Shown here: positions 25,344-33,460 of the stretch, piece by piece
Position numbering within the stretch: position 1 is the first letter of the stretch
Layout of the letters: each line of letters begins with the position of its first letter
Source of the DNA: Eutrophocola salsuginis
Lineage (GTDB): Bacteria > Pseudomonadota > Gammaproteobacteria > Pseudomonadales > Pseudohongiellaceae
NCBI GenBank assembly: GCA_038147195.1
Contig: JAYQTB010000004.1
Coordinates: 1,240,001-1,304,000, forward strand
DNA: 64,000 bases
Direction of reading: 5' to 3'
The notes under the pieces: generated by a model
The model's input: the letters and a program-made list of their open reading frames with translations, nothing else
What the model was told of the DNA's origin: nothing
The model's database searches: none
Position numbers and translations under genes: made by a program

Positions 25344-26186
25344 TTAATACTGGTTTTCTAGTACCAGCACTCCGGCGCCAGTATTGGAGATAGGCGCGTG
25401 GTAATGCTTGTGAATGACCTTGGCATCGTCCTGCAGGGCACCGCGCATCACCATCCACATAATCGTTTCGATCCCTTCGGTTCCGGCACGACGCATGATC
25501 TCGGTATTGGAGAACTGGGTGAACCATTCCGGTTCAGAGGCAATCTTTTCCATGCACTCGATGTCAAAGTCCACGTTGATCAGACCGGCACGCTCACCCT
25601 GTAGCTGGTGAGACAGACCGCCGGTTCCGAATATCACAATTCGCATGTCTTCCGGATAAGACTCGATGGCCTTGCCCAGTGCCTTTCCCAACTTGTAGCA
25701 TCGAGCAGCGGTAGGCACAGGATGCTGTACCACGTTAACGGCGATGGGCATAGTCTTGACCGGCCACTCCTTCAGCGTGCCGTACAGGGCACGGATTGGG
25801 TTCACGAACCCGTGGTCCACCAGCATTTCCTGGCAGGTACAGATATCGAATTCCTGCTCTATGAGGGACTCGGCAATATGCCAAGAGAACTGGGCATCAC
25901 CGGGGAAAGGAGACTGCGGCTTTAGCCCCCAGCCTTCATCGGCATTGTGATAGATATCGGCACAGCCGAGGGCAAAGGTCGGCATCTTGTCGAGGAAGAA
26001 ATTCAGGCCATGGTCGTTGTAGACGACAATGATTAGATCCGGGTTCGCCTGCTTCAGCCACTGCTTTGCCGGTTCATAGCCGTCAAAGAAACGTTTCCAA
26101 TAGGGTTCCTGCTGCAGATTGTGCTCGATTGCGTTGCCAACCGCGGGAATATGGGAGGATGTGAGTCCACCAATCAGTTTAGCCAT
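25344..26186 (-). CDS. ligB: Protocatechuate 4,5-dioxygenase beta subunit
   Basis: The start at 26186 has an AGGA ribosome binding site and overlaps ligA by 8 bases; the longer frame to 26294 would add 36 residues inside ligA. The 280-residue protein has the iron ligands of Sphingobium LigB: H12 (GGLTSSHIP), H59 (YNDHGLNFF) and E240 (GTEGIE), and the catalytic H193 (GTGGLSHQ); these match H12, H61, E242 and H195 as I recall. It opens protocatechuate between carbons 4 and 5 to 4-carboxy-2-hydroxymuconate semialdehyde. Gallate or methylgallate is an alternative substrate. The 3' end is at a strong terminator. Confidence 0.9.
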   Translation of the reverse strand: MAKLIGGLTSSHIPAVGNAIEHNLQQEPYWKRFFDGYEPAKQWLKQANPDLIIVVYNDHGLNFFLDKMPTFALGCADIYHNADEGWGLKPQSPFPGDAQFSWHIAESLIEQEFDICTCQEMLVDHGFVNPIRALYGTLKEWPVKTMPIAVNVVQHPVPTAARCYKLGKALGKAIESYPEDMRIVIFGTGGLSHQLQGERAGLINVDFDIECMEKIASEPEWFTQFSNTEIMRRAGTEGIETIMWMVMRGALQDDAKVIHKHYHAPISNTGAGVLVLENQY

Positions 26187-26580
26187 TCCAGTATCCTCCG
26201 ACTTTAGCCAGTTTTTCTTCCAGACCTTCACGATTCTTGAGCAACTTGGCCTGGAACTCCTCGGTGGTGATGCCCTGGAAGGCAGCGCCGGCATCCTGCA
26301 CGGAAGTGCCGCGGGGGATGGCGATTTTTGCCATGAAGTAGATGTTGCAGCCCAGCCTAAGCATCTTCAGGAAGTCCTTGTTAACCACACAATCCTTAAA
26401 ATCACCTGTGACATTGAACTTGTCACAATAGGCAGAGGGATTGTGATCGAATTCCGAGCGGCACTCTTCTGAATTGAAGGTAAAGAGCATCTTGTTGATG
26501 TTATAGGACGCATGGGCAGTTTCACCGTCGAAGACATAGGTGCCCGGAATATCGTCGTAGTCGTGTTTTTTCCAAACCAT
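26179..26580 (-). CDS. ligA: Protocatechuate 4,5-dioxygenase alpha subunit
   Basis: This 133-residue protein is the small subunit of the extradiol dioxygenase LigAB. It shows the LigA pattern GTYVFDGETAHASYNINKMLFTF, then FDHNPSAYCDKFNVT and the segment DFLKMLRLGCNIYFMAKIA that covers the active site of LigB. It is translationally coupled to ligB (8-base overlap). The region before the ATG (26581-26642) is AT rich and probably holds the promoter; the terminator of block B ends just before it, so ligAB is its own transcription unit. Confidence 0.9.
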   Translation of the reverse strand: MVWKKHDYDDIPGTYVFDGETAHASYNINKMLFTFNSEECRSEFDHNPSAYCDKFNVTGDFKDCVVNKDFLKMLRLGCNIYFMAKIAIPRGTSVQDAGAAFQGITTEEFQAKLLKNREGLEEKLAKVGGYWNG

Positions 26581-26642
26581 AAGGGAATACCCTGTATTGC
26601 TTTTTGAAAATATTTAGCTTTTATTTCAATCAGATAAGCGAT

Positions 26643-26664
26643 AAAAAAACCGCAGGCGCGGTTT
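26643..26664 (-). terminator. Rho-independent terminator of operon B
   Basis: Read on the minus strand: AAACCGC, loop GCCT, GCGGTTT followed by a T run. It lies about 100 bases after the stop of the last gene of block B (26763) and before ligA, so it separates the two units. Confidence 0.8.
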
Positions 26665-26762
26665 CAGGAAACGCTATTATAGTAAAAGATATCCAAGCCG
26701 TCCTGATATATGACAAGTTTTCCGCGAAACCTGCTCAAACAGGCGCTTTTCGACTCCGAAAT

Positions 26763-27176
26763 TTATTCCGCGTCCTTGCTTCGGAAGGCGGCGAGCGCCG
26801 TGTTGAAGGCTTCCGCCCTGGCCTGCAGGTCTTCGACCATGCTGTTATATAGGTAATTGATCACCGCGATTTCATTTATAGTAGCTTCTTCACCCCATCC
26901 TGCCTCCACTTCTTCAAGGCAGCCGAGATACTCGTTACCCACTTCCAGATAGGTTTTCAGGGCACCTTGTGCCGTGACCATTTCTGCCTGGGTGGCGGTG
27001 GCGCCATTGGGCATCACTGGTCCCATGGGCATCATGCAGGTTTCGTGGACACCATCGGCGATGCCGCGAATTTCAGCTTCCTGCTCTTGCGCAAGATCTT
27101 CATCCTGGGCGACAGTGATACTGGCACATATACAAGGGATTAATGCAAAAAACGAAACAAAGGTTTTGCTTTTCAT
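26763..27176 (-). CDS. Small exported protein, unknown (block B)
   Basis: Starting at 27176, it has 137 residues with a signal peptide (MKSKTFVSFFALIPCICASITVAQ). The mature part is short, acidic and Met-rich (CMMPMGPVMPNGA), with one mostly helical region containing two cysteines (GNEYLGCLEEVEAGW and HETCMM). I do not recognise the family. It is the last gene of the long minus-strand block B, 29 bases after the DUF6152 fusion gene. A start at the upstream 27188 codon cannot be excluded. Confidence 0.65.
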   Translation of the reverse strand: MKSKTFVSFFALIPCICASITVAQDEDLAQEQEAEIRGIADGVHETCMMPMGPVMPNGATATQAEMVTAQGALKTYLEVGNEYLGCLEEVEAGWGEEATINEIAVINYLYNSMVEDLQARAEAFNTALAAFRSKDAE

Positions 27177-27205
27177 ATCATCAAGCACCTGCTTTTAATA
27201 AATAG

Positions 27206-28285
27206 TTAATCGCCGACCCTAAGGGAGGGATCATCAGCAGTGCGCGACCACATGGATGCCGCCTCCAACTCGCATTTGTAATCGTACATGGGTGTACTGT
27301 CCGCCACCCGCACCAGGTCCACGCTGTCACTGTAGGGTTCCGCCAGGTAGATCGGGTCGCTGATGGTATATGCGTAATGCAGAGTGTTGCCATCGGCGCT
27401 GACTGAAAATCGCTCCACCAGGGTCTTGCGAGCACTGGACGGCATATCCCTACCCCCGCCAAGTTTCTGAGTCGCAGAACCGATACCCCATAGAGAAGGA
27501 ATATAACCGCCGCTTTCCAGCACAAGGGTCTCACCCTCAACGTGTGCGCGCACCACTCCAAAGAGGCCATCCAGCCTTGGTCGTACCGGGCTGCCATCGA
27601 GAGGAATTCGACGCTCCACTTCCCAGGCCTGGTTGTAGATGACGGCAACACCGTCTTCGATGCGCAGGTCAGCTAGGTACGGTGCGTTGAACATGTCTGG
27701 GAAATTCATCGGCTCACAGGTGTTGGCCGGGGATAATTTATCCTCGTAGCCTTCCCACACCTGCCTGCCCTGATCCGTCAGCGGTAGGATCATTTGGTTT
27801 CCAAAACCGCCTCGGGAACTCCAGCGTCCCGCAAGCCTGTCGATACCCTGCAGGCCGCTAATAGCACCCTCTCCGGCCTCCTGGTAGGGTTCGCTCGCCC
27901 GGAAATTGTAGATGCTCCCATCCGCGAGGGTGAAGTTGGAGGAATTGATAAAGCGGAACTCCGGCTGGCGATTGGGATTGCCGAGGATGGTGATGGCCTC
28001 TCCGGGCTTGAACGTGTTACCCGTAACACCCATACGGCGCATGCCGGCGGTAGCCATTGATTCGATCTCCCAGCGCTGCGGCATATCATCCTGCGCCACG
28101 CCATCAACATAGCTGATGGCATCGACCACCATGGACGAATGCGGGCTGCGTAACTTGAAATCCACAACAGTGCCGCGTAATTCGATCTGCCGCGACATGT
28201 CAAAATTGGCGGTAAAGGAGTGATGCGCCTGTGCTGGCATGGCCAGCAGTCCAGCTAGAGTAAAAGCCGCTGAAATCGTCTTCAT
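27206..28285 (-). CDS. Fused DUF6152 and unknown exported protein
   Basis: Starting at 28285, it has 359 residues: signal peptide (MKTISAAFTLAGLLAMPAQA), a DUF6152 domain (HHSFTANFDMSRQIELRGTVVDFKLRSPHS ... to about residue 130) and then a second domain with DGVAVIYNQAWEVERRIPLDGSP and DGNTLHYAYTISDPIYLAEPYSD. This second domain is related to the unfused neighbour of DUF6152 at 11531-12331 (DTLHYEVTIDDPGAYTRPW). So this gene is a natural fusion of a pair that is separate elsewhere in the window. Function unknown; the location should be periplasmic or outer surface. Confidence 0.82.
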   Translation of the reverse strand: MKTISAAFTLAGLLAMPAQAHHSFTANFDMSRQIELRGTVVDFKLRSPHSSMVVDAISYVDGVAQDDMPQRWEIESMATAGMRRMGVTGNTFKPGEAITILGNPNRQPEFRFINSSNFTLADGSIYNFRASEPYQEAGEGAISGLQGIDRLAGRWSSRGGFGNQMILPLTDQGRQVWEGYEDKLSPANTCEPMNFPDMFNAPYLADLRIEDGVAVIYNQAWEVERRIPLDGSPVRPRLDGLFGVVRAHVEGETLVLESGGYIPSLWGIGSATQKLGGGRDMPSSARKTLVERFSVSADGNTLHYAYTISDPIYLAEPYSDSVDLVRVADSTPMYDYKCELEAASMWSRTADDPSLRVGD

Positions 28286-28310
28286 CTTTACTCCCCTTGT
28301 TTCTTGTTGC

Positions 28311-29234
28311 TTACCAACCCCCACGCCCCGGACCATACTCGGCTTCCCAGACACCGGGCACCGCATCCGGCAGGTTGTACAGTACCGCGTGTACTTCCTG
28401 GATCATGCCGTTCTTCACCTGGAAGAACTCTGCCACCAGGCGGTCGTTGGAGGTGGCAACACTCTGGCTTTCCATTCCGTCCTTCAGCCCGAAACGCACC
28501 ATGGACAGCACGATGCCCCGCTCCTCGTCCACAACGGGATAGCGGCGATCCCAGAGGTTGCGGCCGATGAAGCGCCCGGTATCGAAGCCGTCCGGCGCGG
28601 AGCGGAAGGAACCGTCCAGCATCAGGCCGGTGGTCTGCAAGCCGTTCTCGAAACGCAGGGCGTCATAAAGTAGGTCCGCGTGATGATACTCCTCGGTGCC
28701 GTTAGTCTGGAAGGCGCGCCAATAGCTTTCCGCGGCTGCTATAAGGCGGTAGTAGGAATCCCGGTCGGCAATGCGGATGGACTTGTTCAGGTTGATCGAC
28801 AGCGGCTGGGAAACCAGTCGCTCGGGTCCCCAGAGGCGGTCGGCGTCACCCTCGTTGGCGCGTACAACTTCCACTTCGGTGATGGCGTTATCGGCGACCT
28901 TGAGGCGCACGGCAATAATGGTCAATGAACCGTCACTGTTGCGTATCACCGCTTCACCGGCCACATCACCCAAGCGCGGGTTGGCAATGTCCCAGCGATA
29001 GACGACTTCTTCGGCTTCCGGCCAGAACGCATCGCGCAAGGAAACAAGGTTGTTGTTGTCGGAAATCTTCGCGTTGGCCGCCAGCGGCACCATATTCGGC
29101 ATGTTGGTGTTCAGTGCGTTGTAGTAGGTGGTCATATGCCCTTCCAGGCAGGCACGATCGCAACCGATCTGGGCTGTTGCCTGAAGAGAAATCAACAGAG
29201 CAACACTGGATGCTATTTTGATTAAGTTTTTCAT
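28311..29234 (-). CDS. Exported DUF8021-like protein (block B)
   Basis: This 307-residue protein has a signal peptide (MKNLIKIASSVALLISLQATAQ) and the same landmarks as the block A paralogue at 22552-23532: GCDRACLEGHMTTYYNALNTN, GDVAGEAVIRNSDG and RRYPVVDEERGIVLSMVRFG, and the end FQVKNGMIQEVHAVLYNLPD. The domain appears to contain two SnoaL-like halves. It is preceded by the DUF3237 gene by 14 bases and followed by the fusion gene after 25 bases. Function unknown. Confidence 0.8.
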   Translation of the reverse strand: MKNLIKIASSVALLISLQATAQIGCDRACLEGHMTTYYNALNTNMPNMVPLAANAKISDNNNLVSLRDAFWPEAEEVVYRWDIANPRLGDVAGEAVIRNSDGSLTIIAVRLKVADNAITEVEVVRANEGDADRLWGPERLVSQPLSINLNKSIRIADRDSYYRLIAAAESYWRAFQTNGTEEYHHADLLYDALRFENGLQTTGLMLDGSFRSAPDGFDTGRFIGRNLWDRRYPVVDEERGIVLSMVRFGLKDGMESQSVATSNDRLVAEFFQVKNGMIQEVHAVLYNLPDAVPGVWEAEYGPGRGGW

Positions 29235-29248
29235 TACTTATTCCCTCT

Positions 29249-29884
29249 TCATAAAAGTGCGTAATAACGCAAAATATTGCCTGCTTCCTTTCGCCGGCCT
29301 ATACCCACGATGACATGGCGCATCAGCCAGTCGTGCTTACCCTTTTCCACTTCGAAGGTCGGGAAGGCGCGCAGATAGTATTCCTCTTCCGGTACGACGG
29401 GGCCGTTGTCGAAGATCCAAGCCTGGATCTTGGCGATGGTATCCGGGAAGCGTCCCCAGAGATAGCCGTTGTTGCGCAGCAGGATCAGGGTGCCGTCGTT
29501 TTCCTCGAGCATATAGCGGGCATCGAAGGCGAGCACGTCGTCGGGACGAAACAGCGCCCAGTCACCGCCGGAGTCCGGCACCGCCCTACCATTCAGGTGC
29601 GGGCCAGAGACCTTGCCGCTGTCCAGGTACACGGCACCGCGGCCTGCCCCGGTGGGCATGTTGGTGATGTTCTGTACGCGGGTGAAATCGAGGTCGATCT
29701 CGAACACAAATTCTAGCTTCGGATTGTCGAAACTGGAAACACCGTCGAAGGGGCTTGTCCAGTTTTCATTCTTGGCAGGAGCAGCCGCGGAGTTACTGTC
29801 CTGCGCATTAGCGACAGCGGGCGCTGCCGCCATCGCAGCCATACCCAGTTTGCTCATATCACTGATGAAGGTTCTTCTATCCAT
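29249..29884 (-). CDS. Exported DUF3237 protein (block B)
   Basis: The 211-residue protein has a twin-arginine-like signal (MDRRTFISDMSKLGMAAMAAAPAVANAQ) and a DUF3237 domain (LEFVFEIDLDFTRVQNITNMPTGAGRGAVYLDSGKVSGPHLNGRAVPDSGGDW begins it, with ...RYMLEENDGTLILLRNNGYLWG in the middle and KGKHDWLMRHVIVGIG near the end). It differs in signal type from the block A copy (18259-18765, Sec-type). It is cotranscribed with the DUF8021 gene. Function unknown. Confidence 0.84.
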   Translation of the reverse strand: MDRRTFISDMSKLGMAAMAAAPAVANAQDSNSAAAPAKNENWTSPFDGVSSFDNPKLEFVFEIDLDFTRVQNITNMPTGAGRGAVYLDSGKVSGPHLNGRAVPDSGGDWALFRPDDVLAFDARYMLEENDGTLILLRNNGYLWGRFPDTIAKIQAWIFDNGPVVPEEEYYLRAFPTFEVEKGKHDWLMRHVIVGIGRRKEAGNILRYYALL

Positions 29885-29910
29885 TATGACTTCCTATTTA
29901 TCGTGCTGGC

Positions 29911-30465
29911 TCAGGCAATGAGCCAGCTGAATAACGTGCGGCTGTTTGTTTGGCACTGCCCACCCGCAAGATGTTTTTTCGCCAGGACCTCGATGGCATC
30001 GGTTCCACCCTGCAGTTGCAGGTAGTCGATTGCCAGGACGGCAGACCAGTTATTACTGCCGGGCTGTTCGGCGACATGCTTCATCACCAGTTGCACGCGC
30101 TTGCGGTGTTCCCGGGCCATGCCACTGAGGAGCAGGTAATCCGGCCAGCTGGTCAGTCCCAGCACCGGTAAACCCGCTCTCCCTGCCTCGCTACCCAGAC
30201 CATCGCGCCACTGGCGCACTGGATCATCGCCAAGCAGCCTGGGCTGCAAACCCGCCTTGTCCAGGATGTCAGCAAAAGCGGCGGCATGGGGCTCATCGTC
30301 TCGAAATACCACCAAGCCGTCCCGCCGCCGTAGGCCGTCCAGCGTAGACTGAAATTCCACGGCGTTGGCTGTCAGGTAGACCGGTAATGTACTCAGCGCT
30401 ACCAGGCTACCTGTGCCCTGCAGGAGGCGCCGGCGATCACCAAAGAAAGAGTAATCGTCGTTCAT
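29911..30465 (-). CDS. Exported protein of unknown function beside the flavocytochrome
   Basis: This 184-residue protein has a Tat-like start (GDRRRLLQGTGSLVALSTLPVYLTANA) and no domain I recognise. The middle reads RRRDGLVVFRDDEPHAAAFADILDKAGLQPRLLGDDPVRQW and WPDYLLLSGMAREHRKRVQLVMKH, an alpha/beta pattern with an RDDEPH stretch. It starts 2 bases after the cytochrome c gene (ends 30468) and is the third gene of operon B, so it may be an accessory or assembly factor of the flavocytochrome. That is inference. Confidence 0.68.
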   Translation of the reverse strand: MNDDYSFFGDRRRLLQGTGSLVALSTLPVYLTANAVEFQSTLDGLRRRDGLVVFRDDEPHAAAFADILDKAGLQPRLLGDDPVRQWRDGLGSEAGRAGLPVLGLTSWPDYLLLSGMAREHRKRVQLVMKHVAEQPGSNNWSAVLAIDYLQLQGGTDAIEVLAKKHLAGGQCQTNSRTLFSWLIA

Positions 30466-30467
30466 AT

Positions 30468-30809
30468 TCAGTCTTCCTTCGCCAGGTAGTCGATAATTGC
30501 GACTAATTGTGGGTCGCTCACTTCACCACGACTGATGGGCAACATCACACCTAACCCACCACGTACGACAGTTTTGATAAAGGTACCCTGCAGGTCGTCA
30601 CGGCTTTCCAGCAGCGCCTGTTCAGCCGGCATGCGACGCCCGAGTATGCCGGTGCCCATGCCCATGGCATCGCCATGGCACATGCCGCACTTTTCCCTGA
30701 ACAATTCAGAGCCACTGGTTTTTTCGAGAGTGATCCAGCCGTCCTGTGCAAGCACTCCAGCACTGGTTATGAACAGCATCGGGAATAACCACTTACGCAC
30801 AGGCTTCAT
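30468..30809 (-). CDS. Cytochrome c subunit of a 4-cresol-dehydrogenase-type flavocytochrome
   Basis: This 113-residue protein has a signal peptide (MKPVRKWLFPMLFITSAGVLAQ) and one haem-c site, C41-x-x-C44-H45 (CGMCH), with M89 (GVMLP) as the likely distal ligand. It overlaps the flavoprotein gene by 4 bases (ATGA), just as PchC or EhyA follows PchF or EhyB in 4-cresol methylhydroxylase and eugenol hydroxylase. It would accept electrons from FAD and pass them to the respiratory chain. The pairing gives good confidence in the role. Confidence 0.86.
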   Translation of the reverse strand: MKPVRKWLFPMLFITSAGVLAQDGWITLEKTSGSELFREKCGMCHGDAMGMGTGILGRRMPAEQALLESRDDLQGTFIKTVVRGGLGVMLPISRGEVSDPQLVAIIDYLAKED

Positions 30810-32368
30810 GCGTCACTCCTCCTGTTGCGGTAGGTAGCAGGCCAGATGCCGCTCTTGCCAGGCGCAATGATTCCGTTTGGGTCCAGTGCATCCTTTACCT
30901 TTTCATTTAGACGGCGTTGGGCGTGGTTGTTGAAATCATAGGAATCGGCGATGAGATCCATGTACTCGATGTGCGCGCGGTATTCGCCGTAACGTTGGAC
31001 ATTGGCATCCCCGACCATGGAACGAAAGAAGCGGTCGACGCGATCAACCATGTCCGGGTCGTCGCGATTGAATAGCACCTGATTGACGTTCGTAATGTGC
31101 CGTTCCGCCAACGCGAACGAGCCATGGTAATCCATACCGAACTCGTTGTAGCGATCGAAGGTGCGGCGGAACTGCGCCAGCGCCGTATCCCCCGACTGCG
31201 GCAATGCCGGCGAGAAGCCCACATGAGCGCCGCGGCCGCCATGCCAGCGTGAATTCATCAGCGGAAAAGTGATGGGCACGCCAGCGAAAGGTTGTATTTC
31301 CCGCGGCCGCCCTTCAGTCCAGACGCCCTGGCGCATTTCGTAGGAGGTCCTGGCGGCAAACAGGCTCTTGATCTTGTCGGCCGTGGCAAGCGCGATCTCC
31401 TGATAGCCATATAAACGCAGATTAATGCTCCACCAGCCGAGATTGAAGGCCCCGCGAATGGCATCGATAACACTTTCGGGCAAGGCCCCTTCCCCGTCAT
31501 ACCAGTCTGTTCTCGCGGTCAGGACGGCGGCGGCGCGCAGCCAGTTACCGATGGAGGGAGACTGCTGCAGTAGGCCTGAGCGTCGCATTGGCGCAAGCGT
31601 ATCAATGGCCCACCCAAGGTCGTCCATCCTGTCGAGCTCCATGTCGAGGCTAATGATGGCTTCAGGTTTTGGCATCAGCCACATACCGGCCTTCGTGACG
31701 ATGCCAAAGTTGGACTGCATGAACATCTGCTGCCAGCCGGGACCGAACCCGTAGGGATGCAGGTTCCAGCTCGGGGAGTCCGACATAGCACCCATACCCG
31801 TGCGTAACAGGTCGCCATCCGGCAAGACCACCTCCATGCCGCAGACACGCGAGGCATGGTCACCGTACGGCGTATAACCCACGCCGCGATCGAGGGCATT
31901 GCCTATTACCGAACCCCAAGAATTGCCGATGGGAGAAATCCAGTAGGGTATATCGTTGACTTCGACATAATCGAACAAGTCATAGAAACCAACGCCGGGT
32001 TCTAGCAGAACAACCCCGTTGTCCACGTCCATCTGTATCTTTTTCATGCGTGACATGTCCAAGATGACGGAACCAGACATCACCGGCGCGGCACTGCCGT
32101 AGCCGAAATTCTTGCCGCGACTAATCGGCCAAAGCGGAATCTTGTGCTGATTGGCCAGTCGTACTATTGCCTGAACCTCTTCCGCCGTCTTTGGAGCAAC
32201 GGCGGCAGCGGCGACATGGGCGGCCTGGTCGAAGGCAAAGTGATCAAGGTAGGTATCACGATCCTGGTCCGTGGCGAAAACCCATTCGTCGCCAACGACC
32301 GCACGAAAATCACTCAGCGCCGAATCGAATGCACTGGCACTGACGCCTGGTGGTAGGACAAGCTGCAT
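30806..32368 (-). CDS. 4-cresol dehydrogenase/eugenol hydroxylase-type FAD flavoprotein
   Basis: This 520-residue protein belongs to the vanillyl-alcohol oxidase family: FAD-binding PCMH domain with PLWPISRGKNFGYGSAAPV (residues about 78-96), GNSWGSVIGNALDRGVGYTPYGDH, VVLPDGDLLRTGMGA and WQQMFMQSNFGIVTKAGMWLMPKP, and a C-terminal substrate domain. No clear signal peptide is seen. The cytochrome gene follows with a 4-base overlap. Together they resemble flavocytochromes that oxidise 4-alkylphenols (4-cresol, 4-ethylphenol, eugenol). It is the first gene of an eight-gene minus-strand run. An AAGGAG ribosome binding site precedes its ATG. Confidence 0.88.
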   Translation of the reverse strand: MQLVLPPGVSASAFDSALSDFRAVVGDEWVFATDQDRDTYLDHFAFDQAAHVAAAAVAPKTAEEVQAIVRLANQHKIPLWPISRGKNFGYGSAAPVMSGSVILDMSRMKKIQMDVDNGVVLLEPGVGFYDLFDYVEVNDIPYWISPIGNSWGSVIGNALDRGVGYTPYGDHASRVCGMEVVLPDGDLLRTGMGAMSDSPSWNLHPYGFGPGWQQMFMQSNFGIVTKAGMWLMPKPEAIISLDMELDRMDDLGWAIDTLAPMRRSGLLQQSPSIGNWLRAAAVLTARTDWYDGEGALPESVIDAIRGAFNLGWWSINLRLYGYQEIALATADKIKSLFAARTSYEMRQGVWTEGRPREIQPFAGVPITFPLMNSRWHGGRGAHVGFSPALPQSGDTALAQFRRTFDRYNEFGMDYHGSFALAERHITNVNQVLFNRDDPDMVDRVDRFFRSMVGDANVQRYGEYRAHIEYMDLIADSYDFNNHAQRRLNEKVKDALDPNGIIAPGKSGIWPATYRNRRSDA

Positions 32369-32406
32369 GGGAGCTCCTTATTGACTAAGGTATTGTTTTA
32401 TTTCGG

Positions 32407-32419
32407 CTAGGGAGCCTAG
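32407..32419. promoter_or_regulatory. Short dyad upstream of operon B
   Basis: CTAGG-GAG-CCTAG is a perfect five-base dyad, about 40 bases upstream of the flavoprotein start, beside a TTGAAG hexamer (read on the minus strand). No good -10 box follows at the right spacing, so this could be an operator but the evidence is weak. Confidence 0.25.
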
Positions 32420-32470
32420 TCTTCAAGAATAAACAGCCGGCTCCCCTATGTCCATGCCACTCGACCTCGC

Positions 32471-33460
32471 TTAGTGGCCTGCCAAAGTTAGCCGGTTGGC
32501 GGCACCCAGCAGACCAAGGTCCTGCCGGGTGACAACGCGCACGGGAATGCGGGCTAGGTAATCACGGAACCTTCCCTTGTGCTCGAAACGTGCACGAAAT
32601 TCGCTGGATTGAAAAAAGTCTAGTATAGCGGGCACAATGCCACCGGTGATATAGACCCCACCGAGAGCTCCGGCGGTTAACGCCAGGTTACCGGCAACTG
32701 ATCCGAGCACTCGACAAAACAGGTGCAGCGCGTGCCTTGCCAAGACATCAGAGTCGTCCATCCCGGCTTTCGAGACGGCCTCGGGTGTAGTATGCATCGG
32801 CTCTATTTGCTGGATGCTGCCGAGTGCCTGGTAAATGTTGACCAAACCGTTGCCACACAAAAGGCGTTCAACAGACACGCGGCCAAATCGGGCTGCCAAG
32901 ATTTCTAGGACTTGGTATTCCTCTTTTGTTATAGGCGCAAAATCAACGTGGCCGCCCTCACCATCTAGGACCACATAACTCTGGTCTGTCGGCACCACGA
33001 TACTGATGCCCAGGCCTGTTCCGGGACCTATAATGCCGACGGGTTTGCCTGGTAAGGGATCCGTACCGCCAAACTGCTGCCAGTCTTCGTGTGTCAACTC
33101 GGATATGCCGTAACCCTTGGCGGCAAAATCGTTGATCAGTTCCAGATGGATACCGCCCAGCATCTCTGACACCTCTAATCTATTGAAAACCCAGGAACTG
33201 TTGGTAAAACGAATCTCTTCATCATCAATACGTGTGGCGACTGCAAAGCAGGCGGCAGTTGGCAAGGCATCCCACTCCCCACCATTACTTTCCCTCAGGT
33301 ATTCGGCAAGCGCTCTGTAAAAATGCTCATGTCCAGACACTCTGACGGAGGCAATTTCAAAAAGCTTGTTGCTGCGATCCTGTTTTTTTGCAAACCGGGC
33401 ATGCGTGCCGCCGATATCCGCGACCAGCTGCCAGGATTTAGGAGAAATCATTTCAGCCAT
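32471..33460 (-). CDS. glk: Glucokinase
   Basis: This protein of about 329 residues has the Glk family pattern: VADIGGTHARFA (ATP phosphate site near the N-terminus), LINDFAAKGYG, GPGTGLGIS, LDGEGGHVDFAP and ITGGIVP near the C-terminus. It makes glucose 6-phosphate from glucose and ATP. The start is at 33460 (MAEMISP) or 33451 (MISP); 33460 overlaps the sulfotransferase gene by 8 bases. It lies after that gene and before operon B, with its stop at 32471. Confidence 0.9.
   Translation of the reverse strand: MAEMISPKSWQLVADIGGTHARFAKKQDRSNKLFEIASVRVSGHEHFYRALAEYLRESNGGEWDALPTAACFAVATRIDDEEIRFTNSSWVFNRLEVSEMLGGIHLELINDFAAKGYGISELTHEDWQQFGGTDPLPGKPVGIIGPGTGLGISIVVPTDQSYVVLDGEGGHVDFAPITKEEYQVLEILAARFGRVSVERLLCGNGLVNIYQALGSIQQIEPMHTTPEAVSKAGMDDSDVLARHALHLFCRVLGSVAGNLALTAGALGGVYITGGIVPAILDFFQSSEFRARFEHKGRFRDYLARIPVRVVTRQDLGLLGAANRLTLAGH

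Noticed and set aside
25077..25361. Small independent TPR protein of 94 residues
   Set aside because: It matches the C-terminal tail of class III cyclases and continues from the motif VKGKAKAIRI in the same frame, so it is part of the cyclase pseudogene; the last part crosses the terminator.
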